Source of the DNA: Pelagicoccus sp. SDUM812005
Lineage (GTDB): Bacteria; Verrucomicrobiota; Verrucomicrobiia; Opitutales; Opitutaceae
Direction: 5' to 3'
Assembly: GCF_031127875.1 (NCBI RefSeq)
Contig: NZ_JARXIA010000026.1
Span: 16,101-80,100 of the forward strand
DNA length: 64,000 nt
The notes under the pieces: generated by a model
The model's input: the letters and a program-made list of their open reading frames with translations, nothing else
The model's database searches: none
What the model was told of the DNA's origin: nothing
Shown here: positions 34,911-44,100 of the stretch, piece after piece
How the letters are laid out: each line of letters starts with the position of its first letter
Numbering within the stretch: the stretch's first letter is position 1
Translations under genes and position numbers: made by a program

Positions 34911-37900
34911 ATGATCGATAAAGGAAACAAATACCTCAAGGGCTTTGCGGTCGCTGGAGCTTCCTTGGTCGCAGCGAAATTTGGATACGCAGCGACCGTG
35001 AAGTGGGACAGCGGAGGAAGCGACTCCAAGTGGGAAACTGCTTTGAATTGGGATACGGATTCGTTGCCGACGAGCGCGGATACGGCCTATATCAGCGATG
35101 GTGGAACGGCAGGATTCGATGCCGTATCGGATTCCGCGTCCGTAAGCCGGCTCTATGTCGGATACACGGGCGATGGTACTTTAAATGTCTCGGGAGGCTC
35201 GCTGAAGGCGACGCAGACCGGATCGAACACTGTTTTCTTGGTTGGAAACGGGGCGATTGGTACTTTGAACGTGAGCGGCGGCGAGCTGGATGTCGGGCAT
35301 CGGGCCCAGATCGGCGCAGGCGCGAATGGGCAGGGGACCGTTAAGCTTAGCGGCGGCAGTTTTATCGTCAGTCGAGGTGGTAATTCGAAAATCGATACCA
35401 GTTTCGGTAGCACGTCCCTAGATTTGGGCGTAGCGGCAAGCGGCTCCTCAGGGCTGCTGGAAGTGAGCGGTGGCGTCTTCAAGACCCGTGCCGGGGCGGT
35501 GATCGGCCCGAACGGGACCCTCAAGGTCGAAGGTTCCGGCGCTACGGAGATCGGGATCGGCTCGCACGGTTCGGTTGACGGCTTCTGGCTGCAGAAGGCG
35601 GGAGGCGTGTTGCAGGTGCGTGTAGACAGCGACGGAGTGACTCCGATTTTCGTCGACGATGTGGGCGACGACGGCGCGGGCCTACAGGGCAACGTAAAGT
35701 TTGAAAGTGGCGCCTTGCTCGATGTGAGCCACATTTCCACTGCTGTGGATGGGACCTTCACCGTAATGGAGTGGGAAGGTACCGTGACCGACGAAGGCCT
35801 GGCTTTCGCTCCCGGAGTGGACACCAGCATCTGGAGCTTCGCGATCGACGAGACGGCCAAGAAGCTCACGGTCACGGCTGTCGGTTCCCCGGTTACTCAA
35901 CTTTTCTGGGAAAACAGTTTGAGCGACAACGACTTTGCCAAGGCCGAAAACTGGGACTTGGATATGAGTTTTGCGGGCATGAACATGATCGTGGATCGTG
36001 TGGGGGCCAACAAGGCGATCTTGGCAACTAATTTGGCCGACAACCTGATGGCGTTGAGAATTGGATACCAGATCGGCGATGGCGAATTCGAGCACACCGC
36101 AGGCAGCTTCAAGGCGACTCAGAACTCTTCCGCCTACAGCCGTGTCGGTGGAAATGGATACACGGGTACGTGGCGAATGAAAGGCGGCGCCGCAACGATC
36201 AATACCATCCATCTTGGATTGAGTGGCGGTACCGGAAATCTCGTCATCGAAGACGGGGCAATGGATATCGCGCGGGCGGCAGGTGATTACAGCTTGCAGG
36301 TCGGCAACGGCGGTACCGGATACTTCGAAATTTCCGACGGTCGACTTCGCACCCGTGCCGGAGTGCGGGTGAGCGGCACTGGAACCTTCACCGTCAACGG
36401 CAGCGCTCCAACAGCTGTGGGTATCGGGTCTCACAACAACGTCGACGGACGTTGGGTGCAGGAAACAGGTGGCGTCTTGAAGATCGGTATCGATGAAACC
36501 GCTACAGGCGTGACGCCGATCTTCGTAGACGAAAAGGACGGTACGCCCGGGAACTCCTGGGATGGCAACGTAACCTTCGAGGCGGGCTCCTTGCTTGATG
36601 TTAGCTTCTTGGGCGCCGAGAATTACGGCACCTTTACGGTGATGGAATGGGAAGGCGAGCTCGTAGACAATGGCTTGGAGTTTGCCCCTCACGTCGACCG
36701 CATGCGCTGGAGCTTCGATCTCGATGAAGCGAACAAGCGCCTCACGGTCACGGCTCGCGCCTCAGATGCTCCTCGCACTGCGTTGACGGTTGACACCATC
36801 GAGGATTTCCAAGCGGCAGCTGGTTTGGATCACCACGAGATCACTCTCGCTCCAGGTGAGTATTGGTTAGTTGGGGACAAGTCCCTGAGGGGGGCTGAGT
36901 TCGCTCCGCTTTTGAACCTCAGCGGTTTCAACACGCACTACAATCTGGAAGGGGTTACGCTCAACGTATCCACCGAAGACCTAGCGGGTTACGGCAACCG
37001 GACCATCGTGTTCGTTGTCCAAGTTTCCGGCGACAACTGTACGGTAGAAGGCCTCACCTTGAAGATGGTCCACACCTCGATCAAGGGTACGGATACTTGG
37101 GGCTATGAGCGTCAATGGACTGCGGATAAGAGTTCAGTGGTCGTTTGCGTTACCGGTTCCAACACCGTGATTCGAGATTGGGATGTTACCACGGGTGGAT
37201 CCTATCCCTATGGTTTTGGCGATGCTTTCGGTAAGGGCGCCCGCCCAAACTCCGGCGGAGTAACGAATGCGGCCTTCATCTCCCACAAGAAGCAGAGCGG
37301 GTTTTTGATCACTCATGGCGCGGACAATGTTCTCGTCGAGGATGTGACCTTGAACATGCGCAGCTTTGGCCATGGCTTCTTCCTGCAAGGGGGAGCCAGC
37401 AACATCGTCTTCCGTCGCTGCCAGGCGATCGGCGACGAGATGGCGGATAGCGACGATATCATCGCCCATCCCGTGTATCAGGAATGGGGATTCGCGACCT
37501 ATAAGGAACCCATCCCTTCCGGCATCAAAATCTCTAAGCACGAAGGTGGCTTCCGCTGGTACGGAAACTCCGCTTCAGCCACGAACGGTTGGCCGGCGCA
37601 AAGCAGCAACGTCTTGATCGAAGACTGTCGTGTCGAGCGGATGCGTACCGGCGTTGCTCCCGGATATGGCGAAGGTTTCCTCCATGTTAAGAATATGGAA
37701 GCCTACGACTGCGAGTTCGGCTTCGCGACCAGTGCCGGAGCGGACGACATTCTCTTCGAAAACTGCAAGGGCAATGCTGTGAACGGGCCGCTCGTCTACT
37801 TCCAGTACGGGGCTGACAACGCGGTGATGGATATCGAACTGACCGGCGACAAGCCTGCTAACGGCGTTTGGCCAATCGCCTTGATCGGCGGTGACAACAA

Positions 37901-40655
37901 CCACGTTACGATCACGAGCTCGGCCCTGCCTGGCATGTATCCGAAGGAAGCCTACGTTAACGTTTCCCAAACCTGGCGCGAATGGCGCCACCGTCCGAGT
38001 CCCGATCCGGACGCCTCCGGAAGCAACTACTCCAAGGCGGCTAGAAACAACACCATTCTCAACTACACCGACCAGATCATGGTGTTCGGCAAAAATGCGA
38101 CCGACAACGTGGGCTGCGTATCGCTGGGTGGAGTGATCAATAAGGGGCGCAACAACGAGTACGTTGGCACCACCTTGGTTCCCGAGCAGATTACGGTTAT
38201 CGATACTTGGAGTTCTCCGAACAATCCAATGGATGTACCTTGGGCCCAGTGGGATTCGAAGGGTAACCAAATTCTACCTACGCCTCCGGTCGAAATTTTC
38301 TCCGGCCACAAGCTGGTTGACGAAGCCTTGGCGCTGGGCGGTTCCTCGGATGAAGACGAGGGAACGATCGTCAGCTCCGGCGCGACCTTGGAAGTCGCTA
38401 GCGGCTTCGCTCTGCAGAACGAGATGATCTCGATTAGCGGATCCGGCATCGACGGCAAGGGCGCGATCTACTCGGAAGGCGCGGCAGGTACCGCGACTCG
38501 CCTGAACTCCAGTTCTGGTCGCATCACGCTCGATGGCGATGCCACGATCGGTGTCGGCGTGGAAGGAAACCAGCTGCTCGTCGGCCGTATCGATGGAGCT
38601 GGCGTCCTTACGAAGTCCGGTCCCGGCCAGCTTACGATGGAAGGCAACAGCAACCTGTTTACGGGGACGTTGGTAGTCGCCGAAGGCGTGGTTCGGGCCC
38701 GTCCGAACAAGGCCAATATGGATTTGCGTATCGAGCCGGGCGCCTTGCTGGGGCAGAGCGGAAACGCGGCCGTGAACCAGAAGGCTGACAAGTCTGCCAC
38801 CGTTGACGGCACCTTGGACTTGAACGCTCGAGGCGTAGCCGATGGCAATAGCCTGTCGGCAAGCGTTGGTTCGCTTCATGGAAGTGGACTGATCACCTCA
38901 ACCAGTGAAGCGGCTGTTCAAAGCTTGAACGTTCTTTCGGACGGCAGCTTCGATGGCACGATCGAAGGGCGAATCGCGCTCGTGAAGCGTGGCGCCAGCT
39001 CGGAACTCGTTCTCGGCGGCGCGAACACCTACTCGGGGCCGACTTCGGTTCTCGAAGGAAAGCTTAGCGTAAATGGAAGCATCGGCGCCAGCAGTGCGGT
39101 GATTCTGGATACAGGTGCCTCCCTTGGAGGCAGCGGAACGATCGCCGGTCCCGTCGAAGCGAAGGCTGGATCCGCTCTCGCGGCCGGCAGCAGCGTCGGC
39201 GAATTGACCCTTGGCAGCCTGAGCCTTGCAGCCGGCGCGGTCCTGGAGGTAGAAATGGACGATGCTCAAGGGCTTGCCGGTTCCACAGGCTGGGACTTGC
39301 TAAGCGTTCAGGGTGCCGTCAGCTACCTTGCTGGCCCGGATCCGATCGTCGTTAAGCTAAGCAGCCTGCAGGGATCCGTGGCCAACTTCGATGGAAGCGC
39401 CGATTCGAGCTGGGTGATCTTGCAGGCAGGTAGCGGCGTTTCTTCGCTCGCCGGCGCAGGGTTCTCGATCGAGGTTACCGATGTGCCTGGCTCGGAGAAC
39501 GGACTCTTTTCGGTCCAAGTATCCGAAACGGAACTACGTCTCGTCTACGAAGTGGACACGGACGGGGATGGCGTTGGGGACAATGCTGACGCTTTCCCGA
39601 CTGACCCAACGGAATGGGTCGATTCCGACGGCGATGGTACGGGCGACAACAGCGATGCCTTCCCGAGCGATCCGACGGAAAGCAAGGATAGCGACGGGGA
39701 TTCGGTAGGCGACAACGCCGATGCCTTCCCGTATGACGCGTCCGAATCCGCTGACTACGATGGAGATGGAATCGGCGATAACGCCGATCCTGACGACGAC
39801 AACGACGGCACCCCAGACAGCTCCGACGCCTTCCCCTTCGATCCAGCCGAGGATAGCGACAACGACGGCGACGGCGTGGGCGACAATGCCGACCTCGACG
39901 ACGACAACGATGGCGTTAGCGACTTGGAGGACAGTTGCCCGACAGCGGCGAACCCCGGGCAGGAAGATGTCAATGGCGACGGCTACGGCGACGTGTGCGT
40001 GGATACCGGTTCGGATATCTCCAAGCACGCCCGTATCGGCTACGACCCCTACGTCGGCGCCGGAACGGTTATCAAGCAGCACGTCTTGATCCTCGATCAC
40101 GCCGTGATTGGCGAGAACGTGGAAATTGGCCAGCGAGCCACGCTTGGCCACTCCGTTACGGTGGGCAATGGCAGCGAAATCGGCGAGCACAGCTGGATCG
40201 GCGACTCTGTTTTCATCGGCGAGAACGCTTCCATCGACCGCTTCGTCATCCTCCGTGACGGCACCCAAGTGGGCGACGGAGCCCGTATCGAGCGCTTCAG
40301 CGAGTTTGGCGAAAACGCCTTCTTTGGCGCGAATTCGCAGGTCGGCTTCTTCGCTCGCGTCGGGGAAGGCTTCTCCCTCGGCGAGGATTCCGAGCTGAGC
40401 TTCTTCGCTCGCATTGGCGACGATGTTACGCTTGGAGATCGCGTGGAAGCAGGCTACTTCTTCCGTGTCGCAACGGGAGCGATGCTTGGCGACGACGTGA
40501 AGATCGACAAGTTCGTTTCGATCGGAGCGAATACTCGCATTGGCAACGACGTCGAGATCGGGCGCTTCGTTCGTATCGGAAACAATGTTACGATCAAGGA
40601 TGGAGCCAAGATCCGCTCCGGCTCTCGCATCCAAGACGGAGCGGTCGTCGAATAG
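34911..40655 (+). CDS. Giant secreted multidomain beta-helix protein with TSP3 repeats and C-terminal left-handed beta-helix
   Basis: 1914 residues with an N-terminal signal (GFAVAGASLVAAKFGYAAT). Two copies of a G-rich beta-roll module (~25-328 and ~329-618) match the free-standing 10925 gene product. Next is a right-handed beta-helix (~624-1124), with GGSYPYGFGDAFGKGA, GFFLQGGASNIVFRRC and ADSDDIIAH. Autotransporter-associated beta-strand repeats follow (~1145-1545: GAGVLTKSGPGQLTMEGNS, LGGANTYSGPTSVLEGKL). Then TSP3 calcium-binding repeats (~1549-1699: DGDGVGDNADAFPTDP units, ending CPTAANPGQEDVNGDGYGDVC). Last is a left-handed beta-helix of about 28 hexapeptides (~1703-1914: VIGENV, TLGHSV, TVGNGS). 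A cell-surface glycan-active protein is inferred; the beta-helix is the only likely catalytic part. Confidence 0.8.
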   Translation: MIDKGNKYLKGFAVAGASLVAAKFGYAATVKWDSGGSDSKWETALNWDTDSLPTSADTAYISDGGTAGFDAVSDSASVSRLYVGYTGDGTLNVSGGSLKATQTGSNTVFLVGNGAIGTLNVSGGELDVGHRAQIGAGANGQGTVKLSGGSFIVSRGGNSKIDTSFGSTSLDLGVAASGSSGLLEVSGGVFKTRAGAVIGPNGTLKVEGSGATEIGIGSHGSVDGFWLQKAGGVLQVRVDSDGVTPIFVDDVGDDGAGLQGNVKFESGALLDVSHISTAVDGTFTVMEWEGTVTDEGLAFAPGVDTSIWSFAIDETAKKLTVTAVGSPVTQLFWENSLSDNDFAKAENWDLDMSFAGMNMIVDRVGANKAILATNLADNLMALRIGYQIGDGEFEHTAGSFKATQNSSAYSRVGGNGYTGTWRMKGGAATINTIHLGLSGGTGNLVIEDGAMDIARAAGDYSLQVGNGGTGYFEISDGRLRTRAGVRVSGTGTFTVNGSAPTAVGIGSHNNVDGRWVQETGGVLKIGIDETATGVTPIFVDEKDGTPGNSWDGNVTFEAGSLLDVSFLGAENYGTFTVMEWEGELVDNGLEFAPHVDRMRWSFDLDEANKRLTVTARASDAPRTALTVDTIEDFQAAAGLDHHEITLAPGEYWLVGDKSLRGAEFAPLLNLSGFNTHYNLEGVTLNVSTEDLAGYGNRTIVFVVQVSGDNCTVEGLTLKMVHTSIKGTDTWGYERQWTADKSSVVVCVTGSNTVIRDWDVTTGGSYPYGFGDAFGKGARPNSGGVTNAAFISHKKQSGFLITHGADNVLVEDVTLNMRSFGHGFFLQGGASNIVFRRCQAIGDEMADSDDIIAHPVYQEWGFATYKEPIPSGIKISKHEGGFRWYGNSASATNGWPAQSSNVLIEDCRVERMRTGVAPGYGEGFLHVKNMEAYDCEFGFATSAGADDILFENCKGNAVNGPLVYFQYGADNAVMDIELTGDKPANGVWPIALIGGDNNHVTITSSALPGMYPKEAYVNVSQTWREWRHRPSPDPDASGSNYSKAARNNTILNYTDQIMVFGKNATDNVGCVSLGGVINKGRNNEYVGTTLVPEQITVIDTWSSPNNPMDVPWAQWDSKGNQILPTPPVEIFSGHKLVDEALALGGSSDEDEGTIVSSGATLEVASGFALQNEMISISGSGIDGKGAIYSEGAAGTATRLNSSSGRITLDGDATIGVGVEGNQLLVGRIDGAGVLTKSGPGQLTMEGNSNLFTGTLVVAEGVVRARPNKANMDLRIEPGALLGQSGNAAVNQKADKSATVDGTLDLNARGVADGNSLSASVGSLHGSGLITSTSEAAVQSLNVLSDGSFDGTIEGRIALVKRGASSELVLGGANTYSGPTSVLEGKLSVNGSIGASSAVILDTGASLGGSGTIAGPVEAKAGSALAAGSSVGELTLGSLSLAAGAVLEVEMDDAQGLAGSTGWDLLSVQGAVSYLAGPDPIVVKLSSLQGSVANFDGSADSSWVILQAGSGVSSLAGAGFSIEVTDVPGSENGLFSVQVSETELRLVYEVDTDGDGVGDNADAFPTDPTEWVDSDGDGTGDNSDAFPSDPTESKDSDGDSVGDNADAFPYDASESADYDGDGIGDNADPDDDNDGTPDSSDAFPFDPAEDSDNDGDGVGDNADLDDDNDGVSDLEDSCPTAANPGQEDVNGDGYGDVCVDTGSDISKHARIGYDPYVGAGTVIKQHVLILDHAVIGENVEIGQRATLGHSVTVGNGSEIGEHSWIGDSVFIGENASIDRFVILRDGTQVGDGARIERFSEFGENAFFGANSQVGFFARVGEGFSLGEDSELSFFARIGDDVTLGDRVEAGYFFRVATGAMLGDDVKIDKFVSIGANTRIGNDVEIGRFVRIGNNVTIKDGAKIRSGSRIQDGAVVE

Positions 40656-40698
40656 CGTTTCGAAGTTTCCTTAGACTATTGTTCTTAAGATTAGATCG

Positions 40699-40729
40699 GG
40701 CGCCTCCCTTCGGGGAGGCGCCTTTTTTT
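40699..40729 (+). terminator. Strong rho-independent terminator
   Basis: Perfect ten-pair stem ggcgcctccc / gggaggcgcc with a ttcg tetraloop and seven T, 43 bp after the stop of the 1914-residue protein. Confidence 0.95.
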
Positions 40730-41161
40730 GCGCGATTCGTCGCCTTGGGCAAAGCAGGGCGAGGCATCTGGCGCCGCCGGCGATGAGCTCGAGTTGGATG
40801 CCGTTCCCGTTTGCAGAGATTTTACAGTGTAAGCGCGGCTGGAATCGTAATGGAAGGGGGATGTTTGCTTCAAGGGTAGTCCCCGAAAACCCGTGTTGCC
40901 CTCTCTTATGAATCTACCTGGCGCCTTGCTTCCGTTTCGATCTTTCGCGCTGTAAGCTGAGCTCAGGTCTTCGAGTTGGGGACGACGATTCCAAAACAAC
41001 TTAAACCCAAGGTTCGATTGTCTCGGCCGCATTACGGCGAGCCGACGATTCGTGCGATATAGATACTTAAACTAGGATGTGTCGTGGAAGGCTGTCCGTG
41101 TTTGTTAGCTGAACGGGACGCGTCTTCAGCTACTCGGTTAAGAGTGTCTTAGACCTAAATT
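40730..41161. other. 432-bp leader region before the 2091-residue protein gene
   Basis: Contains the operator-like element at 40822-40847 and no supported gene. The 113-codon minus frame at 40691-41032 runs back through the terminator and lacks any feature. An AT-rich stretch gatatagatacttaaac near 41060 may belong to the promoter. Confidence 0.5.
40822..40847 (+). promoter_or_regulatory. Conserved operator-like element, copy 4
   Basis: ttacagtgtaa (40822-40832), nine bases, gaatcg (40842-40847). The palindromic block and spacing are identical to copy 3 before the other giant gene; 315 bp before the ATG at 41162. Confidence 0.55.
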
Positions 41162-44100
41162 ATGAAACGAATTATTAATAATACCCCTAGGTGGGCCGCC
41201 TCGCTATTCTCAGCTGGCTTGCTTGCTGCGGTGCCGATGCAAGCGGAAGTCGTTTTCCTGCATAGCTTTGACGGCGTTGAAAATGAAGTAGGGCCTACGT
41301 TGCAGTATTTTTATAATGGGGCAGGCACCGCCAGCCACGACCTTGCTACCGGAGAACTGTCAGGGGCTAGCAATGGGGCCCCCGGGTTCAACACCGTTAG
41401 TGGCTTGGACCTGAGCGCTTATTCTGATTTCACCATAGAGTTCGTAGTTGAGAACAACTACAGCGCTATCGTGAACGGAGGCATTAACGGCACGTTTTTT
41501 GGTATTACAAATTCCCCTACGGCGAACAATACCGACGGGGGCGCTCTCTTTAACAATGCCGGATCCACGACGGGAACGGCGATCGGTCTTCAGGTCGGAC
41601 CGGGGCGCGGCGGCGCGGGAGCGGATTTTGCCTTCGACGAAGTTGCGGGCAATGGAAGCTTCACCGCTATCAGCGAGCCAAGCGACGACGCTACGGACGG
41701 TTATTCGATTTTCATCAAGTATTCCGAGGAGGCGGGTACGGGGAATACAGCGGTGACCATCACCTCTACTGGTTTGGATGCTGATCTTAATTATAGCGCG
41801 GTTGCGGCTACGAGATTTTCGAATTTTGCAAGTTGGGTAACCCCGAATGTATCCGCCCAGAACGGGACGCTCAACCTTAGCAGCATCAAAATCACTGCTG
41901 AGGCGACTGCGTTGGATACCGATGGCGATGGGGTGCCGGACGACGTGGATACGGACGATGACAACGATGGTGTGCCCGATGAGCATGACGCGTTTCCGCT
42001 CGATCCATCGAGATCGTCCCTCGAGTCCGAGGTCGCGTTTTTCCATAGCTTCGATGGTAGCGACAATGAGGTCGGTCCGCTCTTGCAAGTTTTCGACAAT
42101 GGAGGCAGCCACAGCGATGACATCGCTACGGGAGAGCTTTCCGGAGTAGGCTCCGGGGCTGCCGGTTTCAACACAGTGAGCGGTATCGATTTAAGCGTCG
42201 CTTCGGAAATGCTCATCGAGTTTGTCGTTGAAAACAGCTACAGCGGCATATCGAGCGCCGGCTTGAACGGGACTTTCTTCGGTATCACGAATTCCACGAC
42301 GTCGAACGCGACGGATGGCTCAGCGCTCTTCAACAACGCTGGTTCAGCGACTGGAACTGCGATCGGCCTCCAAGTTGGGCCAGGACGCGGTGGTTCCGAA
42401 CTCTCGTTCGCTTTTGACGAAGTTCCCGGCAATGGAAGTTTTACGGCTATCGGCTCGGCTCTCGAAGACGGGACGGAGGGTTACTCTATTTTCGTAAAAT
42501 ACGCGGAAGAGGCGGGTACTGGAAATACGGTAGTCACGATTACGTCGACTGGATTGGATGCTGACATCGACTTTACTTCCGTAGCTGCCACGAATTTCGC
42601 AGCGTTGGCGAGTTCTGTGACTCCTAACGTATCCACGCAGGGCGGTAGCCTGGATCTGAGCAGCATCAAGATCACTTACGGCATCGCTGATGCGGACGGA
42701 GATGGCATACCGGACGGAACGGATACGGATGATGACAACGATGGCGTACCCGACGTCGACGACGCTTTCCCGTTTGATCCGACCGAAGATACGGACACGG
42801 ACGGCGACGGAATTGGAAACAACGCGGACACGGATGACGACAACGACGGTATCCTTGACGAAGACGACGAGTTTCCGTTGGACGGCACCATTACGGTCAA
42901 CTCCCTGGCGGAGCTCTATCCCTACCTGGACGACGACAACGTTTCAGTGAAGTTGGCTCCCGGTACCTATCGGATTACGCCGAGCGATATTACGAGCGGA
43001 GAGATCGGTTTCGTGGAACCGATTCAGGATACGCGGGCTTTGCTCATGTTTCAGGGCAACAACAGCGTCTACGACTTTGCAGGCGTAACGATTGAAGTTG
43101 AGACAGGCGTATTCAATGCTTTCGGAAACTACGCGGTGCATGAGCTGCACCTTCTCGGTAACTACAATGTAGTTAAAAACCTGACACTCGTAGACGTGGG
43201 CTCCGTTCACGACTATCCACGCAAGGGAGCCTTGAGCGCTTTGATGGACGGAATCGAGAACCGGCTAGAAGGCGTGCACATGACCGTGCGCGGTTCCTAT
43301 CCGTATGGCTACGGCGATGCTTTCGGCAAGGGTGGCTCTTATACCATCAAGCACTTTAAGCACAGCGCCTTGCTGGTTCGCGGTCAGCGGAACCACGTTA
43401 AGGATTGTACAATTATCCATCGCGCTTACGGGCACGCCATATTTATGCAGGGGGCTGATAGCCCTACGATCGAAGGCTGTTATATCGAGGGCGAGGTACG
43501 CAGCACGGATGACATGCTGGCCGAAACTTCGGGCCCGGCTTACGATATCGATTTTATGACTGATTGGGGCTACCGTTTGCCGCCTGGCTTTATGATGAGT
43601 CTGCAGGAAGAGGGCATTCGAGCCTACGACGGCGGACGAACCATCATCAACGGGGAGCAACTGGAACCGCGTGCAGCGAGCAACCCGACGGTGATAAACT
43701 GTACGGTGAAACGTATGCGTGGCGGAGTAACGCTGCCTCACGCCACTGGCACGAGAACCGTGATCGGCACTACCACTATTGAGTGCGAGCAGGGCTTCTC
43801 CATCGGTGGTGGAACCATTGAGGATTGCGCCAGCGACGCGAAATACGGTCCAGTGCTCGGATTCCCGTATTCTAGGTCCAGTGGCACCAATGCAGATATT
43901 ACGATTCTGCCGAGCGACGACTCGCTAAACGGTTCTGGGCTGGTTGCCTATATTGGAGGTCGGAACCATAACATTACGCTGCGAAGCTCGGAAGGCGCCG
44001 TGAATCCGAACCTGAAGATTGGCATGGGCATGCCCAGAGATGACGTGCGTGGCCTTGCGGATCTAACGGCCACGGACATTCAGATCAACAATTTGACCGG

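Noticed and set aside
39534..40634. Long minus-strand frame (366 codons) under the TSP3/beta-helix end of the first giant
   Set aside because: It is antisense to strongly patterned GAC/GGC-rich repeats, which suppress stops on the other strand; the plus-strand protein is clearly real.
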